This document shows positions 22,740 through 34,510 of a DNA stretch of 64,000 bases, piece by piece (positions within the stretch are counted from its first letter, which is position 1; each line of letters opens with the position of its first letter). The translations under genes and the position numbers were made by a program. This DNA comes from Brachionus manjavacas (taxonomy: Eukaryota; Rotifera; Eurotatoria; Ploima; Brachionidae), in NCBI GenBank assembly GCA_019054805.1, contig JAHQIY010000006.1:124001-188000 (forward strand). Reading direction: 5' to 3'. Under the pieces are notes generated by a model, which had not been told where the DNA came from, did no database searches, and worked only from the letters and a program-made list of their open reading frames with translations.

Positions 22740-23770
22740 TTTTTTTTCTGTACCGAGCTAGAGCTCTTTCAGAATAAATTATAAAAAAAATAAAATTTAA
22801 AAATCAAAATTGAGTTAATAAATGAGATATTGAAAAAAAAATGTAAAGAAAGTTAAAAGACATTTATCCAAATAGGTTGTTTCATGTGACATATGTTTAC
22901 ATAGTTGAAGCTTCAGGAAAAAAAGAAGAAAAAGTAAGGTAGTAATTACACAATGTATGAATATATCTTGATTCGAAACCCTGTTTGTATTCCTCCACCA
23001 GTCTGACCAGGCTGTCCCAACATATCTCTCACTCAACTCAAAAAGCAGATTCGAGACTGTTAGTAATTTTAGTTTATTAAAAGCTTCATGTTGCAAGATG
23101 TTGGAGGGAGTATCATATTTTAACTTAAGGATAGATCTTACTGCTGTATTCTGAATTGCTTGTAGTTTTTTGATATTATTTTCTGAAAATGAATTTAAGC
23201 AAGGAAAAGAATAGTCTAAAATTGATCCGAATTTATATAGATTTCCTAGTGTGTTTTGAGTAAAACCCCATCAATTGCTTGACAATATCTTGATAATTTT
23301 AAGCCTTGTCTTGCAACGTTCTTTGATTTTGTCAAAAACTAAATTAAAATTTAATTTAGAATCAAATTAAATACCAAGAAACTTGATTTCTTTTTGGCTC
23401 ACTATTCTATTCCCAAAAATTCTTAAGTTTTTAAGATTATCACTCTCTTTTTAGTTCCTAGAGAAGACAACTGAACACGACTTTTCAACTGATATCTTCA
23501 TTTTCCGCCCAATAAGCCATTGTTTTGGTATGCTGGTGTATTTATTTATCTGATGTTTTAGATTTTCCTTTTTTGTTATAAATGAAGAATGTAACTAGAT
23601 CATCTGCTAAAAACAGAGAGTATTCATTATTTGTTTTGTTTTTTTTGGGGATGTCATTAATAAATATCTTAAATAAAGAAGGACTAATTACTGAGCTTTG
23701 AGGGACACCTGCAGTTATTTGGTATTCTTCGCTTAATCAAAATTTGCTCAATTTCTTTTCTTTTCAAAGT
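22740..23770 (-). mobile_element. LINE-A copy with RT catalytic motif and 3' hairpin tail
   Basis: On the - strand, from 23735 down: SVISPSLFKIFINDIPKK, then a LFLADDLV catalytic box (an unusual FxADD form), then thumb and C-terminal segments ending with the 22815-23096 frame (EAFNKLKLLTVSNLLFELSE). The 3' end at 22740-22785 carries GAGCTC-TAGCTCGGTACAG followed by the A/T tail. It is 5' truncated and has several stops and frameshifts. The first 400 bp of coding belong to a unit duplicated at 31468-32246. Confidence 0.82.
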
Positions 23771-24150
23771 TTGTGTATTTTTTTCTCATTTGTTTTTGTC
23801 TGGAAGAGGCATACTTCCTTAAAAATACACATTTTAGAGACCAAGGGTTTTATCACCTGTATTTAAATTCAACTTTTGCAAATTAACACAAAAAGTCAAT
23901 TTGTTTGGCAAGTTAATTTTCAAACTTACCTTCTAAAAATTTAAAAAATCAACCCTAAAAAAATAAAAAAAAATTTAGTTATATCAAATACAGAAAAATA
24001 GGGAAACTTAATTTTCATAAAAAAAATACGCACGCTCTTGAAAAAGTCACAATTTTCGATTAGATAAAAGTATCAATTTATTTTACATTTTTTTAAATAT
24101 TTTGTTTTGCTCTGATATTTTTGTCCCAAACTTCAACCGCCGCAAATTTT
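23371..24150. repeat. 780-bp segment duplicated at 31468-32246, copy 1
   Basis: It starts inside LINE-A (ATACCAAGAAACTTGATTTC) and ends in unrelated A+T-rich DNA (AACCGCCGCAAATT). The two copies lie in the same orientation and differ at only a handful of positions. Confidence 0.9.
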
Positions 24151-24159
24151 TGTTCCACC

Positions 24160-25550
24160 TTTTTTCTTTAAACTGGACTATGCTAAATGAAACATTGTTT
24201 GGATCACCTTTTAATACTAACTAACTACTAATTACTTTTCACTCCAACTAGCCTGCCACAATAACTACTTGGAAATTTGAAATAAAAAGAAAATTTGACC
24301 ACCCATTAGCTATCTGGAACCGCAAAAAATTCTTGGTGTTCGGACTTATTTAAAAAAAAATTAAAAACTTTAATCTTTGATTCAAAAAAGTGCGGACTTT
24401 TTTAAATCAGTTGGAGTTTAATTTGGGACTTTTGAACAACTCTGATTTGAATTTTAAATCTTCTTTACAATGATTATCTTAAAAAATTATATTATTTTCA
24501 TACTATTATATGAAAAAAATGTATTTAGGGTAAAAAAGTTAAACACAAACAATTGTGGTATTTTATTGTTGGGAAACTTTTTATCTTAAGTTTTGATTGT
24601 TCAAAAAAAAATATTTTTTAAGCCATAATTTTTTATTTTAGAACAAATAAATAAATCATCTTTTATTTCATGATGTTTGTTAACTTTTGTTATCAAAAAA
24701 TAAAGATAACAAAAGTTAAGTAGAGATTCAAAATTCGATTTTTTAAAGAAATTTGGCTTTGCCCAAAAAAATAAATAATTAATTTTTCAACAGATAATAT
24801 TTCTGTTCGACGATAGCTATTTTAAAATTAATTACACTACCCAAAAAAATCAAGACAACAGATAAAAATTATCGACAAATCCGTTGAAAAAATTCAATAA
24901 ACAATAAACTAATTAAGTTTGTTTAAGATATAAAAAATTTCCTAAAAAAGAGAATAATTGTGGTATATTCTCATACCAACAACTATTTGGACAATAAAAA
25001 CTCCTTTTTTTCGGCAAATTAAAGTTTGAGATGAAGATCAAAATATCAAAATAAAAAAATGTAATATTTTATTTTAATAATAGAGATAAAAAAAATTTTT
25101 TTCTAAGCAATTATTTGGCATGTTATGTCAAATTTATTTTGATATATAAAATTTTAAAATATCCCTCTTTTATTGAACTTTAATAGGTTTAAAGTTTTTA
25201 AATGATTTTACTAAAAATTTTGAAAGACAAAAAAATTTGAAGTTTTAAAATTTAAAATTTTTAAGTGGAAAAATAAAATTATTTTATAATTTCTGAATTA
25301 ACTTAACCCAAATTTTTTAAATTATTCATTCGTTTTTGTTAAATAAATTAGAAATCAATCATTTTGAAGTTAATTTGATTATGGACCATTTTTAGATATT
25401 GCATGTCTATTAATTTTTAATATTTATTTTTTGAAAATTATCAAAATCAATAGATTTATTAAGTTTTAAAATTTAAATGATCGTTTTGATCTTAAAATTC
25501 GATCTGAAACTTCAGTTTGCCTTTTTTTCTCATATCGAGGATTGTAAAGT
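24160..25550. other. A+T-rich intergenic DNA
   Basis: No gene recognised. 25500-25522 (GATCTGAAACTTCAGTTTGCC) resembles 8955-8975, a short dispersed repeat. Confidence 0.45.
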
Positions 25551-25559
25551 TGTCCTCAA

Positions 25560-26235
25560 TTTGATCGCTTCAATTCAGAAAAATTTGAATAACTTTTTCA
25601 CTAAAAGAGATAATTTAGTTCCGTAAAATGCCTAATGTTTAAGCAGTCCCAGTGTTGTAGAATTGGTACCATTTGGCTTTGACTCTTCTCCAGAGTCCGA
25701 CCACCGCCCTGTTGTCAATATAAAGCCTGAATTTAGCGGGGTGATCGCACAACAATCCTAGAATGATTGATGCAGCCGCTTCATTGTAGAGTATAGCGTC
25801 CGTAGGGGCGGCTACTGAGAATTCCCTTCAACAACAACCCGAGTAGCCATCAACAACAACACCCCAAGCTGATACTCACTAGCATCCGTATACCAGATGC
25901 GTTGCCTTCTGGGGGGACTTCTAAATTTGAGCCTGTCACATTTAAGGATCAGGCTCATATACCACCAGTAATCTCTTCGAGTGGTAACAGTCATGCGGAG
26001 GAAGGTATTTATAAAAGGCCCCATCTTCCCCGCGAACCCCAGGTAGTAATTGAGGCACACTCTCACTCTCATGAGGGTTCTTCTCTTTGGATCAGAGAAC
26101 AAAAGACACTTAGCTTGATCGAAGATATGTCTGCAAAAATTCTGCAAAGTAATTGAACAGTTAATTAGAATACTTTTTAAGAAGTGCAAAATACAGAAAA
26201 TTGCAGAGTTCTTTGCAGAGTTAATTTACTGCATT
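25560..26235. mobile_element. composite repeat enclosing an RNase H fragment of a reverse-transcribing element (fossil)
   Basis: The left 85 bp copy one arm of the MITE at 16043-16357, and 26120-26235 is the inverted core block of that MITE. Between them lies about 480 bp of GC-richer DNA whose - strand resembles an RNase H domain of an LTR/DIRS-type element (WYTDASEY, then NEAAA and YIDNRAVV segments, the usual D-E-D order). The fossil is broken and no other part of the element is present. Confidence 0.6.
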
Positions 26236-26419
26236 AAATCGAAGGACTTGTTTTTATTTTATCTTAGTTGTTTGTTCTTTAAGAATTTGAGTATATGGCA
26301 TATCTTCAACTTCGTTTAACGTGTCGTCAACAGGAATAAGCAATACACTCTCTCTTGATTTGTTATCGAAAGACATTTTTTTCCGTTTCTTGTTCAGATA
26401 AAGTTATTATTTATTTACT

Positions 26420-28240
26420 TTATTAATTTATTTATCTGAAACGAGCTAATGCTCCTTCAGAATAAAAAAAAAGTTAAAAAAAAAACTTTTTTTTTAGTTT
26501 ATTTTTGAGATTAATAAAAATAAATAAAAAAAAAAGGATACATGGCATAAGAACAAACAATTAATGTCTTTAAATAAATATTAAAAAGAAAATTGATCAT
26601 ATAAATCATTAAAAATGAACAATCAAACGATGAATAGTCAAGCAAATTAAAAAGAAAAATTATTGATATGAGTACAAAAATTGCTTTTATCAATAAGAGT
26701 AAAGAACGAAATTTGTCATCAATAACAAAAGAATTCGGCCTTTCAAACTCAACTGTTTCGACAATTTTAACTTATAAAGAAAAAATTGTAGAAAATTATT
26801 TTTTCCCATTCATTTATAATGGAAACCTCTAAATAACGAACACGTTTTTTTGGAACAGAGCGATTCGTTATAACGAGATTCGACTGTATTTAAGTTAAAA
26901 GAAAATTAAAAAACGAATAATATGATGAAATAGCTAGAGGTTTGACATGTTTAAATATTTGATAGTTCAGGAAAAAAAAGAGGAAATAGTGGGGTAGCAA
27001 TTAAACAATGGAGTTGGATGTTCGGTATATCTTGATTCGAAATCTTCTCTATATTCTTCCACCAGTCTAACCACCAACGGATCAGAATGACTCAATACTG
27101 CCCTGAAATATCTCTCACTGGACTCAAAAAGTCGATTTGAAACTGTTAGTAGATTTATTTTATTGAAAGCCTCTTGGTGCATAATATTCGAGGGGGTATC
27201 ATATGTCAGCTTCAAAATAAATCCAACCGCGGAATTTTGAATAACTTATTTTTATTTTAGATTCTGAGAATGAATTTAAACTAGATTGATCCTATTAAGG
27301 ATTTGTAAAGATTACCTAATGTTTTTGGCTCTAGACCCTATATTTTATTTGAGAGATATTTTATTATATTAACCCTTGAATTACAGCGCTCTTTTAATTC
27401 ATCTACCATTAGGACCAAAGGTAAGTTTTGATTCCAATGTAATGCCTAAGTAACTATTTCCTGATTATTTTAACTGTTACCATTAATTGTCAAGATTGAT
27501 TTTAACTTCTGTTTTTTCTCAAAGATCATGTAACATGAATTTTCAATAGAAATTTTCATTTTCCATTTGAAAAGCCATTTTTCAACTTGATCACAAAGAT
27601 GACCATTTATATTTACTTTAAAAGATCTTGAATGCAGTTACGATCTTTTTCAATAAATAACATAAGAAGGTAAATGAATTCTTATTAGCTTGTAAATTAG
27701 TCTATCATGCCAAGCTCTATCAAAAGCTTTAGAAATGTCAAAATAAAGACAACATAATTTTTTCTTTATTAAAAGACTTTACAGCTTTTTGAATAAGAAT
27801 AAGAAAATAGCTGCAATGCGTCTATGTTTTCTAATTCCTGATTGCTCTTGTATATGTAATTTATTGTTCTCAAGGAAATTATATATTCTGGTGTAAATAA
27901 TACTTTTCAAGACAACTTGTCTTACTAATTGTACGATAATTATAAGGGTCTTGAGTGGGAGATGTTTTCTTGGAGACCATGGTTATACATGCTATTTTCC
28001 AGCATTTTGGCACTTGGCCTAGTTCTTAACTTAAGTAAAAAAGTTGACTTATTTCTAATAAAGTCTCTTTATTAGAAATAAGGTAATTTTTTTACAGTAA
28101 GTTGTAGATCCGATCAAAGCCAGACACTGCTCGCTCTTTTAGTTTTTTTAAAGTATTTTTAATTTCTAGAAGGGTGAAATCTCTTATTATTTGTGAAACT
28201 TCACTATTATCATCAGCTTCAACAATTTTTAATGAAAATG
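26420..28240 (-). mobile_element. LINE-A, longest copy in the window
   Basis: From 28130 downward the - strand passes through CLYFDISKAFDRAWHDRLIYK near 27760-27700 (palm domain of the reverse transcriptase), thumb pieces (KTLGNLYK near 27310), and a C-terminal frame at 26967-27215 (EAFNKINLLTVSNRLFESSE, LVVRLVEEY). Its 3' end at 26425-26470 has GGAGC-ATTAGCTCG and an A/T tail. Many stops and frameshifts. RT layout places it near Jockey/CR1. Confidence 0.82.
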
Positions 28241-28252
28241 TTTTATTTAAAT

Positions 28253-28384
28253 AAAAATTTTTTAAAAATTTATTAAAAAAGACTAAATTTCTTTTTAAAT
28301 TTCTCTTTAAATTAGAGCAAAAATTTTTTAAAAATTTATTAAAAAAGACTAAATTTCTTTTTAAATTTCTCTTTAAATTAGAGC
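28253..28384. repeat. 66-bp tandem duplication
   Basis: Two consecutive 66-bp copies (28253-28318 and 28319-28384), each ending TTAGAGC, identical as far as I can see. The second runs directly into the hammerhead-like motif. Confidence 0.9.
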
Positions 28385-28421
28385 GACCGGTTTCGGCTAA
28401 AAGCCTTCTTCAAAGCTCTAA
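28378..28421 (-). ncRNA. degenerate hammerhead-ribozyme-like motif of a Penelope-like element
   Basis: On the - strand: TTAGAGC pairs with GCTCTAA (seven-base stem I); between them are TTGAAGA in the place of CTGANGA, a GGC-TTTTA-GCC stem-loop in the place of stem II, GAA, a self-complementary ACCGGT, and C, so that GTC precedes stem I. The order and very short stem III suit hammerheads reported in Penelope-like retroelements. Two extra bases (one U, one A) and the C3-to-U change mean it may not be active. Confidence 0.45.
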
Positions 28422-28439
28422 AAAATTAAAAAATAAAAA

Positions 28440-29538
28440 ATGTTATAACGTTATTATACAAAAATAAATTAGAAAAGAAAGAGAAAGAATAAAATATTTT
28501 TCGTTTCATTAAGAAAAGTAAAGTTTCAATTTTTACATCGTTCATTTATAAAAAGTTTTAATGCTTGGTATAAAATCATTTATCAATTTTCTCCTATTTT
28601 ATTCATAAAATCGAGCCAAATTTTGTTCAAAAATTCGTTTAATAAAGTTAATGATTTCAATTTTTTTTATTTTACTTTTTTTAAGCTAATTAGTGTCAAC
28701 AAGTAATTAATAAGCTAATTGAGTACTTTTTAAAGTTACATTTTTATCAAATTATTGAAATTATAAATTAATATTTGAAAATTTTGCAATATTATTTTTT
28801 TAATTTTGTGATAAATAACTGAATTAGTTAATTGTTTATTGAACTTGGTTTTTTACTGAATCAGTGAAGAGTTTTATTGGATTTGTGGTGAGTTTTACTG
28901 AGGTCCAAAAATTCAGGAAGGCAACTCGATTTTTTTTAATGATCTTTAACTAAATTGAAATTGAATCTACTTTAATAACTTTTCAACACAAATATTTATA
29001 AATGAGAAAAAACATGAGTTTAAAAAAAGCCTTAAATAAAAATATCAAAATCAAAAACCTTTAGAAAAAAATTTAAAAAATTGAAACATCAACAAATATT
29101 GAGTTTCCTAACGAGAAATGATGTAATTTTAAAATTTAAAACAATTGCGTAATGAAAAAAATTAATGAAATTTAATATTTAAAATTTAAATCTCTGACTA
29201 AGATAAATAGAGTTGAATGCTCGGTCAATGAATAAATCAATGATGTTGAAATATTTTTATCTAAAGATAACTTAAAAAAGCTTACTATCAAATTCGATAC
29301 TTCAAAATATGATAGCTCTAAATCATATGTCTGTATCGATTTCAATAAACCTAGAGCATTACGAAAATAAATAAGTTCAAATCAATCGTTTTTTATCGAT
29401 TCATTTTTCGTATCTCAACACCTTTATCCAAAGCACGTGTCCTCTTCATTTCAAACTGCCTTAATTTAAGTATTTGATTACAAATGCTTGGACTCAAATT
29501 AACCACCAATGTGTTATCCTATTGCAGCTGATTACTTC
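28440..29538. other. A+T-rich intergenic DNA, promoter side of the secreted-protein gene
   Basis: No gene or element recognised. The last 130 bp before 29539 have a more balanced composition and may contain the promoter. Confidence 0.4.
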
Positions 29539-30304
29539 ATGTTTATGACCAACACTGTGCTAGCTCGTTTCAAGCTAATTTATCCCATTGTTTTCCTTTT
29601 TTTGTTCGACTTAAATTTAGGTAAGCCAAAAATTGAACTTAATAATTAACTTTTTTTTTTTGTTAATAAATCAAAACAATAAATTTTTTTCAGACAAAAT
29701 TAATTCAGTTGAGTCGGCATCAATCAATGGTGCCATGCTAAACAAAAATGTGTTCCATGATCTATTCGCAGATTTACAGTTCAATGTTGCACATAAAAAG
29801 TCATTGCCTTTAAGAAAAAACCCATCTGACAACAAAATAATTGCTGACTTAGTTATAGATCTAAAACCTGAAATTCTAAATGATTTACTTAGACATGGAG
29901 GACGAATTTTGTATGAACAAGATGATAAAATGGACCTAGATCCGGACAGTTTGTTTATAAAGGAGGAGATATCGGACAAAAAACTAACCCCTTTGCCAGA
30001 TTCACTAAACATGATCGAGAATGAACATTTTTCTACAACCAGTTTGAACATGAATTCTAGTTCAGCAGCGTTGAGCATTACTACAGAACAAGCTGCCAAA
30101 ACAAGTGAAGAAATTTACCAAAGTCAAACTATTTTAAGCACTACTCGCACAGATCCGTCAGTTACTTCGACCACAACTGCAGCTACGACTAAATCAGTTT
30201 CGTATCCAAACAATCCTCAATTTGTGGAATGCATCAATTCTTGTGGAACTGATCACGATTGTGTTCGAACCAAATGTTTGTTGGATTCGACTTATTTTGG
30301 ATGA
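29539..30304 (+). CDS. secreted protein with a four-cysteine C-terminus, family unknown
   Basis: Two exons, 29539-29620 and 29694-30304, separated by a 73-bp GT-AG intron (GTAAGCC...TTTTTTTCAG), give a 230-residue protein. Residues 1-27 form a signal peptide (MFMTNTVLARF, then a LIYPIVFLFLF core). Then come a charged region with DLFADLQF and LVIDLKPEILNDLLRHGGRI, a Ser/Thr-rich stretch at about 135-200 likely to be O-glycosylated, and a C-terminal CINSCGTDHDCVRTKC block (CX3CX5CX4C). The exon composition is clearly less A+T-rich than the flanks. I know no matching family. It could be an extracellular matrix component or signalling peptide precursor; neither is shown. An alternative start is the second Met (29545). 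Confidence 0.75.
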
Positions 30305-30800
30305 TGATGATTTTGTTTTTTTTCATTATTTATTTTAAACCAATTCCCAAATTAAACATTAATTATTTTTTTAGTAAACATTCAATATGAATTAATTATT
30401 ATTATTACTATTATTTATTTCCAAAATTACGCCAGATTTGGCGATGATAAAAAAAAATTAATATCAAAGAGAAATATTAAAAAAGGGAAATTTTATACAA
30501 ATAAAGACTATTTTTTGTCTCTTTTTGGGATTCAAGAATTAAATAGCTATTTAAATTTTATTATTGTCAGAATATTTAAAAATATTAATTTTCTCAATAA
30601 TACTTAAAATTTTTTAAAGTTTACTTGAATAAAAAACAATTAAATTAAAAAGTGTATTTTTTTCTTTGTTCGTTTTAAAATACCAAAAAGTATTTTATGT
30701 AAATTTTGGAATGGTGTATTTTTTACTGTTTTAATGAAAATTTTCATACAAGCTGGAAAAAACATGAAAAAAGTGCGATGTTTCAAATTTATTTTAAAAA
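30305..30800. other. 3' flank of the secreted-protein gene
   Basis: A+T-rich. AAAAAAGTGCGATGTTTCAAAT at 30766-30787 is shared with the inverted repeats at 59.8 and 60.7 kb. Confidence 0.45.
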
Positions 30801-30805
30801 AAAAT

Positions 30806-31181
30806 GTGAGCTACTTTTGCAATCTAATTGCATTTAAATTAAATAGATTAAAATAAATATAGGATATTTAGTTTTTATTGATTTATAGCAAAAATATTTA
30901 AATATTATTCATTTAGTTGTATTTATTTTTTCATAAAAGATAGAATTTTTTTTAACACATTCACATTTTGCCATTTGATTGTTATTAAAAATCCTTTTTC
31001 ATTTTTCTTAGTATTTTATATTTTTATAAAATTTATCTCTTTGAAAGAAATCTATTTTATTATTTTTATGAAAAAATGAATAAAATTTAAGGATTTTAAT
31101 AAAAAATAATATAAAACTAATATATCCTATATTTGCTTTAATCAATTTAATTTAAAGGTAATAAGATTGCAAAAGTGAGTC
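30806..31181. mobile_element. small foldback element
   Basis: 30806-30870 (GTGAGCTACTTTTGCAATCT onward) is the reverse complement of 31117-31181 with few differences. The 250-bp loop is A+T-rich and without ORF. The outer sequence may extend the element to about 30690-31290. Confidence 0.75.
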
Positions 31182-31467
31182 TAAAAAGTAAATACAAGAA
31201 TAATTTTATTTAGATTTTTTATAATTTTTGTCTCAAAAAGGCCAAAGATTAAACAGTTTGGTATATGATACTTGGAAATTAATTTTTTAAGGCATATAAT
31301 TATTACTTTTATTATTTTCACGCATAATATAAACAAAAATACTGATGTAAGGAATAATTTTATTTATTGATATTTATTTAATATAATTAAAAAGAAGCAA
31401 AATTGTGTGAATAAAAAATAAAACAAAAAGCAAAATTTTTATTCTTATACAAAAGTAATTAGTATTA

Positions 31468-32246
31468 ATACCAAGAAACTTGATTTCTTTTTGGCTCACT
31501 ATTCTATTACCAAAAATTCTTAAGTTTTTAAGATTATCACTCTCTTTTTAGTTCCTGGAGAAGACAACTGAATACGACTTTTCAACTGATATCTTCATTT
31601 TCCGCCCAATAAGCCATTGTTTTGGTATGCTGGTGTATTTATTTATCTGATGTTTTAGATTTTCATTTTTTGTTATAAATGAAGAATGTAACTAGATCAT
31701 CTGCTAAAAACAGAGAGTATTCATTATTTGTTTTGTTTCTTTTGGGGATGTCATTAATAAATATCCTAAATAAAGAAGGACTAATTACTGAGCTTTGAGG
31801 GACACCTGCAGTTATTTGGTATTCTTCGCTTAATCAAAATTTGCTCAATTTCTTTTCTTTTCAAAGTTTGTGTATTTTTTTCTCATTTGTTTTTGGCTGG
31901 AAGAGGCATACTTCCTTAAAAATACACATTTTAGAGACCAAGGGTTTTATCACCTGTATTTAAATTCAACTTTTGCAAATTAACACAAAAAGACAATTTG
32001 TTTGGCAAGTTAATTTTCAAACTTACCTTCTAAAAATTTAAAAAATCAACCCTAAAAAAATAAAAAAAAATTTAGTTATATCAAATACAGAAAAATAGGG
32101 AAACTTAATTTTCATAAAAAAAAAACGCACGCTCTTGAAAAAGTCACAATTTTCGATTAGATAAAAGTATCAATTTATTTTACATTTTTTTAAATATTTT
32201 GTTTTGCTCTGATATTTTTGTCCCAAACTTCAACCGCCGCAAATTA
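31468..32246. repeat. 780-bp segment, copy 2
   Basis: Near-identical to 23371-24150. It contains part of the LINE-A RT (LFLADDLV box, - strand) plus 380 bp of non-LINE DNA, and has neither the LINE 3' tail nor the rest of the RT. Confidence 0.9.
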
Positions 32247-32249
32247 ATT

Positions 32250-33560
32250 TTTATTATATTTGACACCATTTATTAAATTTATTATTGTAAATTAAAAAGA
32301 ACTCTCTTTTCAGTGTTTTTTTATATATTATTTTTTATATTTAATAAAGACTCTATTTAATAAACATTTTTAAATGGACAGGTTAAAAAAAAAATCTTGG
32401 TAAATTTTTCTAATTTTTAAATTTTTACTTAAGAAAAAAATATTTTGTTGAATTATTTGTAATTTAATACATTCGTGATGCGATAATGAATCATAATTTA
32501 AATTTTTATATTATTAATAAAATGGAGGAAATCAATTCTTCCAGTTTCTTCTTTTATATACATAAGTTCTTTGCTACCCTAAATTTTTCATTTAAAAATA
32601 TTAATGGTTTGTTTTCAAAAATTGATAAATCATATTATAAATTTTATCTTCCTTTTAACCCTTCTGATATTACGACAAAAATTACCTTATTTTTTTCACA
32701 TTTATTCGGACAACCCTAGTAGCGGGGGAGTGAAGTTGGGAGTAATTTTTCGGATAATTAACAAAATTAGTGTATTATTTGATAAAAAAACTAAAAAAAA
32801 TTGAATAAAGTAAACTGAATATTGTTAAAAATCTAAAATTAAAATTTCAAAATATTTTTTTTATTATTTTTTATAAATTTAAAAAATTTAATTTGAAAAA
32901 AATTTATATTTTTTATTCAATTATAACTCGCAATTGAACATCAGATTTTTAACAATGCAAAACTAACTTCACAGATCAAAAATCGATTTTCAATATTTAT
33001 CTTTATTGTTTAACTATGATTTTTACAAGATTTCTATTGTTAATATAATAAAATTTCATTAAGTAATTCTAGATAACTTAAAATAAATTCCTTTGCTCAA
33101 GATCAAAATTGCATTCAACTTCTCTCTCCCCCCAGTACAACATTTGCTTGAAAAATAGTTGATATTAATTTGAAATATATTTTTAATAATTTTCCACTAT
33201 ATTTTTTGAGTAATAAATTAAGGCAAATTGAAGTAAATGATCAAATGAAAATCCAAATCAAAATTTCTAGTTTTCGATCTAAAAAAAAAGTTTTTTTTTG
33301 AATTTTTCAATAATAAATGACTCAACTATATTAATCATGATTTGTTTAATCAGAAAATGGTCCAATTTTTTTTTATTTATTTAAAATTTTAAACGACTTA
33401 CTAAAAGTAGATTTCTTTACATGAAAGTAAAATTTTTTCGTTGAATAATATAAATTAAAAAAGATTTTAATTTTTTTCTAATTTGTGAACTGCTTATTTT
33501 TATTTTCAAATTTTGTAGAATTCGAAGAAACTTAACTCTTTTTTTTCTTTTTTTAATTTA
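32250..33560. other. A+T-rich intergenic DNA
   Basis: Open frames here (for example 32486-32719) have the composition of the surrounding DNA and no motif. No gene is called. Confidence 0.45.
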
Positions 33561-33565
33561 TTATT

Positions 33566-34505
33566 TTGCCTATGAAGCTTAAATCAATAAATAATAATAA
33601 TAATCAATCATTAATTAGAAAGAAAAATGATAACTTATCTTTACAGCGCGATATAGATACTGTTTCAAGCTGGGCAATTACTTGGGCGACTGATTTAAAC
33701 GGAGAAAATTTTAAAGTTATGCATTTTGGTAATAAAAATCCTCAGTTTGACTACACAATTTTTAATAAATATGGAACAGAATCATTAGATAAAACAAAAT
33801 TGAAAAAGATTTGGGTATGTTTTTTCAAAATGATTTAAAATGGGGTGCACATGTTAGCTACTCTTCAGGCAGAGCGAATAAGATTTTGGGAATGATTTGA
33901 AAAAATTTTAAATTTTTGGACGCCAATATAGTTAAGTTATTGTATACCTCATTGGTAAGACCTCTTATTGAATATGGAGTTAGTGTTTGGAATCCATACC
34001 TGAAAGAAGATAAGAAGGAATTAGAAAAAGTACAACGTAGAGCTACGAGGTTGATTCCAGCCTTTAAGAATCTTGAGTATGAAGAAAGATTGAATAGAAT
34101 AAAACTTACCACTTTGGATACGAGAAGAAGAAGAAGAGGCGATTTGATTCAGTTTTTTAAAATTGTAAACAGTCTAGAAACTGTTAAATTGATAAGTGAA
34201 ATCAGGTACTTCAAAGAAATAATTATATTTGAGGGGTCATGCAAAGATGATTACAAGAGAACTTATTAAAAATTTTCCATCACGGTTCAACTTTATCACA
34301 AACAGGGTTGTAAACGACTGGAACCGTTTACCAAAAAATGTTGTTGAAGCAAATTCATTAAATTCATTCAAAGCAAGACTTGATAATGGTTTATGGTTCA
34401 GAATCTGGTGTGATTGCAAAGAACTGCCACAGCACTACAGTTTAACTCGACATGCTCGAGTCGCAGTTATTTTTACTACTACTACTACTACTACTGCTAT
34501 TACTT
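33566..34505 (+). pseudogene. CR1-like LINE, 3' part with (ACT)n tail
   Basis: The first frame reads LQRDIDTVSSWAITWATDL and FKVMHFGNK; the second, at 33916-34269, reads LLYTSLVRPLIEYGVSVWN, KVQRRATRLIP and LTTLDTRRRRRGDLIQFFK; the third contains FITNRVVNDWNRLP and FKARLDNGLW. Together they form the end of the reverse transcriptase and its C-terminal region. At least two frameshifts separate them. The 3' end runs into (ACT)n at 34476-34493. 5' truncated, as LINE copies usually are. Confidence 0.88.
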
Positions 34506-34510
34506 AAATT

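Noticed and set aside
32486-32804. Overlapping frames of 66-77 codons
   Set aside because: Composition equals the surrounding A+T-rich DNA; no motif, splice site or neighbouring exon supports a gene.
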